From: Zunongwangia sp. ESRF-bin46
GTDB lineage: Bacteria; Bacteroidota; Bacteroidia; Flavobacteriales; Flavobacteriaceae
Direction of reading: 5' to 3'
Assembly: GCA_002631855.1 (NCBI GenBank)
Contig: NTLF01000008.1
Coordinates: 1-64,000 of the forward strand
Length of the DNA stretch: 64,000 nt
A program made the translations under genes and the position numbers. A model generated the notes under the pieces. That model was not told the DNA's origin. It searched no databases and saw only the letters and a program-made list of their open reading frames with translations. Shown here in pieces: positions 25,262 to 32,220 of the stretch (positions are counted from its first letter, which is position 1; each line of letters opens with the position of its first letter).

Positions 25262-25414
25262 TTATTTTTTGTTTAACCAATCGCTTACTTGATCTGGAGC
25301 CATAATAGACTCTACAAAAGTATATGCTCCTGTCTTTTCTGACTTCACCATTTTAATGGCTTTCGTTAGTCGCTTAGATCCTGTTTGTAATGATGCTACT
25401 GATTTCTTTGCCAT
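25262..25414 (-). CDS. DUF4295 small basic protein (probable Bacteroidota-specific ribosomal protein)
   Basis: A 50-residue basic protein starting MAKKSVASLQTGSKRLTKAI and ending PDQVSDWLNKK, typical of the DUF4295 family found only in Bacteroidota and usually placed directly after rpmB and rpmG. It lies six bases after the rpmG stop and before a terminator, so it is the third gene of a ribosomal operon. My recollection is that the flavobacterial ribosome structure revealed an extra large-subunit protein (called bL38) of this type; I am fairly but not fully sure it is this family. Confidence 0.88.
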   Translation of the reverse strand: MAKKSVASLQTGSKRLTKAIKMVKSEKTGAYTFVESIMAPDQVSDWLNKK

Positions 25415-25420
25415 AACTAA

Positions 25421-25603
25421 TTATTTTATCTCCTTGTGAACAGTCATCTTTTTAAGGATAGGGTTGAATTTTTTCAACTCTAATCTGTCCGGAGTGTTCT
25501 TTTTGTTTTTGGTGCTAATGTAACGAGACGTACCAGGTTTACCTGTTGCTTTGTGCTCTGTACATTCTAAAATTACTTGTACTCTATTTCCTTTTTTAGC
25601 CAT
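25421..25603 (-). CDS. rpmG: Large ribosomal subunit protein bL33
   Basis: A 60-residue 50S protein starting [18 protein letters not shown] and containing [25 protein letters not shown], the bL33 signature. Only one Cys is present (ECTEHK) and no second CxxC pair, so this is the zinc-free form. It is placed between rpmB and DUF4295. Confidence 0.97.
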   Translation of the reverse strand: MAKKGNRVQVILECTEHKATGKPGTSRYISTKNKKNTPDRLELKKFNPILKKMTVHKEIK

Positions 25604-25630
25604 TGTTACCGACTTTATACGTTATTGCAA

Positions 25631-25870
25631 TTATTTATTAAGAAAGCCTTTTTCGCGAGCTTCTTTAACTACTGCATAAATCCCTTTTTTGTTGATGTCT
25701 TTTAACGCTGAAGTAGATACTTTAAGTGTTAACCACTGATCTTCTTCAGGAATGTAAAAGCGTTTTTTAACCAAATTCACATTAAATTTGCGCTTGGTTT
25801 TATTCATCGCGTGGGATACGTTGTTCCCAACCATTGCTCTTTTGCCCGTAAGCTCACAAACTCTTGACAT
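25631..25870 (-). CDS. rpmB: Large ribosomal subunit protein bL28
   Basis: A 79-residue 50S protein. The frame runs further upstream, but MSRVCELTGKRAMVGNNVSHA is the family N-terminus, so 25870 is the start. NKTKRKFNVNLVKKRFYIPEEDQWLTLKVST and a basic tail follow. It has its own promoter in the gap after cinA and leads the rpmB-rpmG-DUF4295 operon. Confidence 0.97.
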   Translation of the reverse strand: MSRVCELTGKRAMVGNNVSHAMNKTKRKFNVNLVKKRFYIPEEDQWLTLKVSTSALKDINKKGIYAVVKEAREKGFLNK

Positions 25871-25905
25871 TACCTTATTGTTTATAGTTATTTTTAAACA
25901 GGGTG

Positions 25906-25936
25906 CAAATTTAAATAAATTTATCGGTATGCACAA
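25906..25936 (-). promoter_or_regulatory. Promoter of the rpmB operon
   Basis: On the minus strand TTG (25934-25936) and TAAATTTG (25906-25913) are separated by 20 bases, an exact match to TTG-N17..23-TAnnTTTG, with the start codon about 36 bases downstream. Confidence 0.7.
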
Positions 25937-25946
25937 TAAAAGATAT

Positions 25947-27194
25947 TTAGTTTTTTAAAATTTCTTTTAAAAGCATTTCGAAAGCTTTATTGGTTGCTTT
26001 TATAATAACGCGTTCGCGATTATTTCCGAAGCTAAATTTTTGGGAAATTACTCCTTTTGGCGAAGCGATTGCAATAAAGACTGTCCCTACTTCATCTTTG
26101 CCATCACCCTTAGTTGGCCCTGCAATTCCAGTGGTTGCAACAGCATAATCGGTTTTAAAAAGTTTTGTTGCTTGGGTTGCCATAGCTTCAGCCACCGGAG
26201 CACTTACTACTGTATGCTCATCTATCAATTTTTGATTGACTCCTAATACTGAAACTTTTTGTGAGGTTTCATAAGGAACAATACTTCCCCTTAAATAAGT
26301 GGATGCACCAGGAACTGCGGTAATTTCTTTTACAACTGAACCACCGGTGCAACTTTCCGCCAAACTCAGTGTTTGCTTTTTCTGCAATAATAAAGAGGCT
26401 ACGCGCTCTACAATACTCGTCTCATCCTCAAAACCCACAGCTATATCACTCAATAACTTATTGAGTTCTTCCATTTGTTCATCTACGGTTTTCTGTAAAG
26501 TTTTTTTATCTTTTCCTTTTGATGACAACCGCAAACGCACTCTACCAAGAGAAGGTAAATACGCCAATTTAATATCGTTAGGCAACTTATCCTCCCAGTC
26601 TTCTATTCGTTCTGCTACAGCGCTTTCTCCTAACCCATAGGTTAAAAGTGTTTTGTGATAAATATGCGGACGGTTATATTTTTTTATTATTCTTGGAAAA
26701 ACCTCTTCAGTAAGCAAATATTTCATTTCATATGGAACACCGGGCATAGAAACGAAAACCGTGTTGTCTTTTTCCATCCATATTCCTGGAGCCGTTCCAT
26801 TTGGGTTTTGAAGCACCTCAGCTTTTGAAGGAACCAGAGCTTGTTTTAAGTTTGCAGGTAAAGGTTCTTGTTTTATATATTTTGAGAAAATTTCTTTTAT
26901 ATTCTGAAGCACCTCGGCGCTCTCCACCAACGTATCATCAAAATATTCGCAGAAAGTTTCTTTAGTGATATCGTCTTTTGTCGGACCTAGTCCGCCTGTG
27001 ACTATAACTAAATCTACTCTTTTTTTTGCGTCTTCAAGCGCATTAAGAATATGTTGACGCTCATCTTGAATTGAGGTTATTTGATATACCTGTACTCCAA
27101 TATGGTTAAGTTGTTTACTTATATAAGCAGAATTGGTATCTACTATTTGCCCGATGAGTATCTCATCACCAATGGTGATTATTTCTGCTAACAT
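25947..27194 (-). CDS. cinA: CinA-family nicotinamide-nucleotide amidohydrolase
   Basis: A 415-residue two-domain protein. The N-terminal MoaB/MogA-like domain starts AEIITIGDEILIGQIVDTNSAYISKQL with VTGGLGPTKDDITKE (COG1058 type, ADP-ribose pyrophosphatase activity in relatives). The C-terminal CinA domain, from about residue 265, has LAESCTGGSVVKEITAVPGAS and ATTGIAGPTKGDGKDEVGTVFIAI, the NMN deamidase motif. It probably recycles pyridine nucleotides (NMN to NaMN). It follows the Hpt gene directly, with no gap. Confidence 0.93.
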   Translation of the reverse strand: MLAEIITIGDEILIGQIVDTNSAYISKQLNHIGVQVYQITSIQDERQHILNALEDAKKRVDLVIVTGGLGPTKDDITKETFCEYFDDTLVESAEVLQNIKEIFSKYIKQEPLPANLKQALVPSKAEVLQNPNGTAPGIWMEKDNTVFVSMPGVPYEMKYLLTEEVFPRIIKKYNRPHIYHKTLLTYGLGESAVAERIEDWEDKLPNDIKLAYLPSLGRVRLRLSSKGKDKKTLQKTVDEQMEELNKLLSDIAVGFEDETSIVERVASLLLQKKQTLSLAESCTGGSVVKEITAVPGASTYLRGSIVPYETSQKVSVLGVNQKLIDEHTVVSAPVAEAMATQATKLFKTDYAVATTGIAGPTKGDGKDEVGTVFIAIASPKGVISQKFSFGNNRERVIIKATNKAFEMLLKEILKN

Positions 27195-27536
27195 CTATAA
27201 ATTGAAATCTTCTTTAAGCTCCTCTAAAACAGCTTTTACAGTTGTAACAACATGCGATAATTTTTGCTCTATGGCACCTTGCTTTTTAGAAGTTTTAGTC
27301 CAAGCCTCTATGGCCAATACCTCTTTGGTTACCTCAACACCGAACATTTCAAAATTTGGTTTCATTTTATGAGCAAATTGATACGCTAATTCTTTATTGT
27401 CGTTATCTACTGCTTCTTGCAACGCTTGAAGGTCTGGTGGTATTTCTTCTAAAAATGTTTGAGCTACAACGGCCATAAAATCTTCATCTCCGCCAGCAAC
27501 TTCTTTTATTTTTTCTCTGGAATAGTGTTTACTCAT
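27195..27536 (-). CDS. Single-domain histidine phosphotransfer (Hpt) protein
   Basis: A 113-residue four-helix Hpt domain. The phospho-acceptor is His56 in AYQFAHKMKPNFEMFGV, the diagnostic HxxKPN pattern. It has no output domain and no kinase or response regulator beside it, so it probably relays phosphate between a distant hybrid kinase and a regulator. It is wedged between cinA and the FAH-family gene with no intergenic bases, so it is co-expressed with metabolic enzymes. Confidence 0.88.
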   Translation of the reverse strand: MSKHYSREKIKEVAGGDEDFMAVVAQTFLEEIPPDLQALQEAVDNDNKELAYQFAHKMKPNFEMFGVEVTKEVLAIEAWTKTSKKQGAIEQKLSHVVTTVKAVLEELKEDFNL

Positions 27537-28148
27537 TTATTTAACTTTTATGGAGAACATTTGTTTATCTTCAATATACCCTTTTAACTTGTCCTCAGAG
27601 TTTACTTTTGCAACTCCTGCGGGGGTTCCTGTAAATATAACATCTCCAATCTTTAATGTAAAATATTTTGAAATATATTCAATCAACTCATCAATCTTCC
27701 ATAACATTAATTTAGTAGAAGCATTTTGGGCGATTTCACCGTTTTTTTCTAAAGAGAAGTTAATATCATCTACGCTCTTAAACGTTTCTTTTGGAAGAAA
27801 ATTACCTATTACCGCTGCACCATCAAAAGCCTTCGATTTTTCCCAAGGTAATCCTTTCTCTTTTAACTTAGCCTGAAGATCACGAGCTGTAAAGTCGATA
27901 CCTAACCCAATTTCATCGTAGTACTTATGGGCAAATTTACGGTCTATGTGTTTTCCTATTTTTTTTATTTTCACCAAAACCTCTACTTCGTGATGAACTT
28001 CTTCTGAAAAATCTGGAATAAAAAATGGTTGCTTTTTCAGCAAGATTGAAGTGTCCGGTTTTAAAAACAAAACGGGATCTGTTGGTTTTTCATTTTTAAG
28101 TTCTTCTATGTGATCGGCGTAATTTCGGCCTACGCAAATTATTTTCAT
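27537..28148 (-). CDS. Fumarylacetoacetate hydrolase family protein
   Basis: A 203-residue FAH-fold protein starting KIICVGRNYADHIEELKNEKP, with metal-binding acidic residues in HHEVEVLVKI and a late GDVIFTGTPAGVAKV motif. It is a short single-domain type like FAHD1/YcgM, whose members act as acylpyruvase or oxaloacetate decarboxylase. The catalysed reaction cannot be chosen here. It lies between the exonuclease (7 bases) and the Hpt gene (adjacent). Confidence 0.9.
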   Translation of the reverse strand: MKIICVGRNYADHIEELKNEKPTDPVLFLKPDTSILLKKQPFFIPDFSEEVHHEVEVLVKIKKIGKHIDRKFAHKYYDEIGLGIDFTARDLQAKLKEKGLPWEKSKAFDGAAVIGNFLPKETFKSVDDINFSLEKNGEIAQNASTKLMLWKIDELIEYISKYFTLKIGDVIFTGTPAGVAKVNSEDKLKGYIEDKQMFSIKVK

Positions 28149-28155
28149 ACGGAAC

Positions 28156-28929
28156 TTATAACTTGTTGTTCAATTGGCTCAATTTAATACGGGTCAGCAC
28201 CTTTTTTGTGTAAAGTGGAAAGTCTGCGTTAATAAGCCACCCAAAATAACCAGGCTCTTTTTCAATAATATCGGTTACTTTTTTACCTCTGTGTTTCCCG
28301 AAACTAAATACTTCTTCGCCTTGTTTATTATACCCTACAAAACCTGCAAAATCTGCATAGTTTTTATGCGCACTGAATGTAGACAGAAAATTGATGTCGT
28401 TTTCTACATCTTCATACCTATCTAATTGTGCTTTTAAAACTTCATAAGTTGCGTTGGTGTCTGCTTCGGCACTGTGGGCGTTAGTTAGGTCTTTATCGCA
28501 ATAAAACTTGAATGCGGCCTCTAATGTTCGTTTTTCCTTTTTATGAAAAATGGTCTGTACATCTACCGCTTTTGCTTTTTTAAGGTCAAAATCTACTTCT
28601 GCTCTTAATAATTCTTCAGCGAGTAATGGAATATCAAACCTATTGCTATTGTAACCGCCTAAATCACTATCCTTCATTAAGTCTTGCACTTTATGTGCTA
28701 ATTCTTTAAAGGTTGGTTCATTTTCTACCATTTCATTTGAAATTCCGTGAATAGCGGTAGTTGATGGCGGAATGGGCATTTCCGGGTTTACGCGCCACGT
28801 ATGGCTTTCCTTGTTTCCGTTAGGGAATACTTTCAAGATGGAAATTTCAACAATCCTGTCTTTTGCAACATTGGTTCCAGTGGTTTCCAGATCGAAAAAA
28901 CAAATGGGTTTGGTGAGGTTTAGTTCCAT
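28156..28929 (-). CDS. 3'-5' exonuclease (DEDDh, DnaQ-like)
   Basis: A 257-residue nuclease with Exo I FFDLETTGT (Asp13, Glu15), Exo II YNSNRFDIPLLAEELLRA and Exo III HSAEADTNATYEVL (catalytic His, Asp). The last about 60 residues (KQGEEVFSFGKHRGKKVTDIIEKEPGYFGWL) form a small domain often seen in Bacteroidota exonucleases of this class. It could act as a proofreading or repair exonuclease. No polymerase gene is adjacent. Confidence 0.9.
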   Translation of the reverse strand: MELNLTKPICFFDLETTGTNVAKDRIVEISILKVFPNGNKESHTWRVNPEMPIPPSTTAIHGISNEMVENEPTFKELAHKVQDLMKDSDLGGYNSNRFDIPLLAEELLRAEVDFDLKKAKAVDVQTIFHKKEKRTLEAAFKFYCDKDLTNAHSAEADTNATYEVLKAQLDRYEDVENDINFLSTFSAHKNYADFAGFVGYNKQGEEVFSFGKHRGKKVTDIIEKEPGYFGWLINADFPLYTKKVLTRIKLSQLNNKL

Positions 28930-29007
28930 GGTCAGGTTTCAGAATTTTAAAATTGTTTTTTTCAGAAATATATACTTCTGAAAAAAAATTAAATGAACAA
29001 ACTTGGT

Positions 29008-30327
29008 TTAAACTTCTCTATTTACATCCCAAGCTTCTAGATAATCGGCCACTGCTTTTACAAACTGTCCGCCCAATGCTCCATTTACCACGCGGTGATC
29101 ATAACTATGTGATAAGAACATTTTGTAACGAATGCCGATAAAGTCGCCGTCCGGTGTTTCGATTACTGCGGGAACTTTACGAATTGCTCCAAGTGCCAAA
29201 ATACCTACTTGCGGCTGATTAATTATAGGAGTTCCCATAATGCTTCCAAAAGTTCCTACATTGGTTACTGTGTAGGTTCCGCCTTGAATTTCGTCAGGTT
29301 TTAATTTGTTTTGACGAGCACGGTTTGCTAAATCGTTTACCGCTTTGCTCATCCCAACTAAGTTAAGCTGATCTGCATTTTTAATAACTGGAACAATCAA
29401 GTTGCCATCTGGTAAGGCAGCTGCCATACCAAGATTTACGTTTTTACGCTTTATAATTTTATCCCCATCAACAGCAATGTTCATCAATGGGTAGTCTTTT
29501 AATGCCTTAGCAACTGCTTCCATAAAGATTGGGGTGAACGTCAGTTTTTCACCTTCTCGCTTTGCAAAATCACCTTTTACTTTATTTCTCCAATTCCAAA
29601 TGTTGGTAACATCACATTCTACAAACGATTGTACGTGAGCAGAAGTCTGCACACTGTCCACCATATGTTTCGAAATCATTTTACCCATGCGGGTCATTTC
29701 GATTACCTCATCTTCTCCGTTAACTGAAACGGCAGGCTTTGGTGCCGGTGCTGGTTTAGAAGCTACAGGTTGTTGAGTAGCTGGCTGCTTAGGCTGTTCT
29801 GGTTGTTTTCCTCTGTTTTCAACATAGGCTAACATATCGTTTTTAGTAACGCGCCCATCCTTTCCTGTTCCCGAAATAGAATCTAATTCAGATTGAGAAA
29901 CACCTTCTTCTTTAGCGATATTCTTAACTAAAGGTGAGTAGAAGCGATCATCGCTACTTTCTATTGTGGTTTGTGTTGACTGTTTTGCAGTTTCAACTTT
30001 CTCTTCAACAGCTTCTACCATTTCCTTATCTGGTTGGGTTTCTACAGTTGAAGATTCTGGCGCACTGTTATCTTCACCACCATCACCTTCAGTTTCAATA
30101 ATGGCAATGGTCTGTCCTACTTGCACTACATCGTCTGTATCAAACAATTTTTCTACTAAAACCCCGTCAACTTCACTAGGGACTTCACTGTCCACTTTAT
30201 CTGTTGCAATTTCCAAAACGGCTTCATCGGCTTCAATAGTGTCTCCCACTTCTTTAAGCCAGTTGGTTACGGTTGCTTCTGCAACACTTTCGCCCATTTT
30301 AGGTAGTTTCAATTCAAATTTTGCCAT
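29008..30327 (-). CDS. Dihydrolipoamide acyltransferase (E2) of a 2-oxoacid dehydrogenase complex
   Basis: A 439-residue E2; the start at MAKFELKLPKMGE is preferred over one four codons upstream. One N-terminal lipoyl domain (1-80) has the lipoylated Lys44 in IATDKVDSEVP. A flexible acidic then Pro/Ala-rich linker, an E3-binding domain (about 130-170: SPLVKNIAKEEGVSQSELDSISGTGKDGRVTKNDML), and the catalytic domain from about 210 follow. The active-site sequence is HRVVNGALGG (His411), with Asn415 where Asp is canonical. It resembles branched-chain or mixed-specificity E2 of Bacteroidota; E1 and E3 are not adjacent. The substrate is undecided. Confidence 0.92.
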   Translation of the reverse strand: MAKFELKLPKMGESVAEATVTNWLKEVGDTIEADEAVLEIATDKVDSEVPSEVDGVLVEKLFDTDDVVQVGQTIAIIETEGDGGEDNSAPESSTVETQPDKEMVEAVEEKVETAKQSTQTTIESSDDRFYSPLVKNIAKEEGVSQSELDSISGTGKDGRVTKNDMLAYVENRGKQPEQPKQPATQQPVASKPAPAPKPAVSVNGEDEVIEMTRMGKMISKHMVDSVQTSAHVQSFVECDVTNIWNWRNKVKGDFAKREGEKLTFTPIFMEAVAKALKDYPLMNIAVDGDKIIKRKNVNLGMAAALPDGNLIVPVIKNADQLNLVGMSKAVNDLANRARQNKLKPDEIQGGTYTVTNVGTFGSIMGTPIINQPQVGILALGAIRKVPAVIETPDGDFIGIRYKMFLSHSYDHRVVNGALGGQFVKAVADYLEAWDVNREV

Positions 30328-30403
30328 AACGTTTTGCAAGTAGTTTTTTTAAATTAACGGTGCAAAATTAATCAAATTTTAATCGTTTTATGTTTCAAAA
30401 ACC

Positions 30404-31525
30404 TTAAAATACAAGAACACTGCCTTTTTCGTCGCTTTTATCGCTCCCTATAATGAAATTACAACCCGGTGGACGAATCCTGAACTGGTTGTTTTGGTTT
30501 TTAAAATTCTTCATTACCATAAATATTTGCCTATATGGCATATAATCAACATCGAAAATGAACAATGTATTTTTTAATTCTATTTCTTCAAATATGCTTT
30601 TAGAGGAAGAAGAAAGAGGGATTGATAATGTTTCTGAAAGGCTTTTAAGCAAGTGTAAATTTTCAGTTAACACAATTGCTTTTTCAACTTTTGGGGCAGG
30701 GCTTTTGTGTTTTTTTGAAGAAGCCCCTTTTCGTTTCTTCGCTAAAGAAACCCCAAAGTTCACCAAACCATTTAGTAACGGGTTTGAGTTGAAATGTTTC
30801 TTGTAAAAAATCTGCATCGCACCATAAAATCTGTCTAAATAGGCTGCGTCTTTTTGTGTGCTTTCCCCTTTGTAATGCAAGGTTTCTGTTGAACCAATAT
30901 AATGATTTTTATAACCCGCTTTTTCAATTTTATAGGAAAGGTCTATATCTTCCCCATACATAAAATAGTCCTCATCAAAACCACCAACCTTATTATAAAC
31001 GCTTCGTTTTAAAAACATAAAAGCTCCTACTAATACGGAAACTGATCCTGTAGCATTTTCTGAAAGCTTGCTTGCATAATACTTTTTAGTAAAGCCAAGG
31101 ATTTTTAATAATGATACCGAAGGTGTCGGGATATTCCGCTTACTTTCTGGAAGAAAATTACCCGTTCCATCCAATAAGTAAAGTCCTATTGCCCCTATTT
31201 TTTTTGAAGATTCTGAAATTCCCAAGCATTTTTCAAAAGCATTTTCAGATACCGCTGTATCTGGGTTTAAAATGCACACATATTCCCCTTTTGCAACTTT
31301 TACAGCTTGATTGTTTGCCTTACTGAAACCAACATTCTCTTTGTTCTCAATTAATCTGACTTTAGGGAAAAGCTCTTTAACCATGTTACAACTATCATCG
31401 GACGATGCATTGTCTATCACTATAATTTCTGCTTCTATATTTTTAGTGGCGCGCTGCACGCTTACTATGCACTGGTGCAAAAAATAGCGGACGTTATAGT
31501 TGAGGATTACTACAGAAAGCTTCAA
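30404..31525 (-). CDS. GT2-family glycosyltransferase
   Basis: A 373-residue glycosyltransferase of GT-A fold: LSVVILNYNVRYFLHQCI at the start, IIVIDNASSDDS, CILNPDTAV (metal-binding position), GAFMFLKRSVYNKVGGFDEDYFMYGEDIDLSYKIEKAGYKN, the rhamnosyltransferase-like pattern. The C-terminal 110 residues (from KKRKGASSKKHKSP) are basic then alpha/beta and unfamiliar, a possible extra domain. It is cytoplasmic and starts three bases after the recR stop. Confidence 0.9.
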   Translation of the reverse strand: MKLSVVILNYNVRYFLHQCIVSVQRATKNIEAEIIVIDNASSDDSCNMVKELFPKVRLIENKENVGFSKANNQAVKVAKGEYVCILNPDTAVSENAFEKCLGISESSKKIGAIGLYLLDGTGNFLPESKRNIPTPSVSLLKILGFTKKYYASKLSENATGSVSVLVGAFMFLKRSVYNKVGGFDEDYFMYGEDIDLSYKIEKAGYKNHYIGSTETLHYKGESTQKDAAYLDRFYGAMQIFYKKHFNSNPLLNGLVNFGVSLAKKRKGASSKKHKSPAPKVEKAIVLTENLHLLKSLSETLSIPLSSSSKSIFEEIELKNTLFIFDVDYMPYRQIFMVMKNFKNQNNQFRIRPPGCNFIIGSDKSDEKGSVLVF

Positions 31526-31528
31526 ACT

Positions 31529-32149
31529 TTATTGGTTTTTTAGAGACGTTTCAAATGGAATACGGTTTACAATACTGCGGCCTAATGTAACTTCATCTGC
31601 ATATTCCAATTCGTCCCCTACCGAAATGCCGCGGGCAATGGTCGTGGTTGTTATATTAAAAGGCTCAATTTGTTTAAAGATATAAAAATTGGTAGTATCA
31701 CCCTCCATTGTCGAGCTTAAAGCGAAAATAAGTTCTTTTATTTTTCCGGTTTTCACCTTTTCAACCAAGGTGTGAATGTTTAATTCGCCAGGACCAATGC
31801 CGTCCATTGGTGATATTTTCCCGCCGAGAACATGATACTTTCCTTTGTATTGACTTGTATTTTCTATTGCCATGACATCGCGGATATCTTCAACAACACA
31901 AACAATTTCTTCTACTCTATTTGGGTTTGAACATATTTCGCAAAGTTTACTATCGGAAATATTATGACAATTAGAACAGAAATTAATTTCTTCCCGCATC
32001 TTCTGTAAACTTTCTGAAAGTTGCTGAGTTTGACTTTCTGGCTGTCGCAGTAAGTGTAACATTAACCGAAGCGCTGTCCGTTTTCCTATTCCCGGAAGTT
32101 GAGACACTTCGTTCACCGCGTTTTCCAATAATTTTGAAGAAAAATCCAT
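31529..32149 (-). CDS. recR: Recombination mediator RecR
   Basis: A 206-residue RecFOR-pathway protein: helix-hairpin-helix [18 protein letters not shown] near 18-35, a four-Cys zinc finger (Cys58, 61, 70, 73), and a Toprim domain ([31 protein letters not shown]). It helps load RecA at gaps. Family-standard length; first of the recR-GT2 pair. Confidence 0.96.
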   Translation of the reverse strand: MDFSSKLLENAVNEVSQLPGIGKRTALRLMLHLLRQPESQTQQLSESLQKMREEINFCSNCHNISDSKLCEICSNPNRVEEIVCVVEDIRDVMAIENTSQYKGKYHVLGGKISPMDGIGPGELNIHTLVEKVKTGKIKELIFALSSTMEGDTTNFYIFKQIEPFNITTTTIARGISVGDELEYADEVTLGRSIVNRIPFETSLKNQ

Positions 32150-32164
32150 GAAGGTGTAAGATAA

Positions 32165-32203
32165 AAAAATGCTTCAGAAATATAACATTCCTGAAGCATT
32201 TTT
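32165..32203 (-). terminator. Terminator of the T9SS BNR-repeat gene
   Basis: AAAAATGCTTCAG (32165-32177) pairs with CTGAAGCATTTTT (32191-32203); on the minus strand the stem ends in a T-run. It lies just beyond the stop at 32221 and before recR. Confidence 0.75.
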
Positions 32204-32220
32204 AGATACTATAATAGTAT

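Noticed and set aside
28961-28982. Inverted repeat TTCAGAA/TTCTGAA after the E2 gene as a terminator
   Set aside because: On the minus strand the T-run is before, not after, the stem, so it is a poor terminator.
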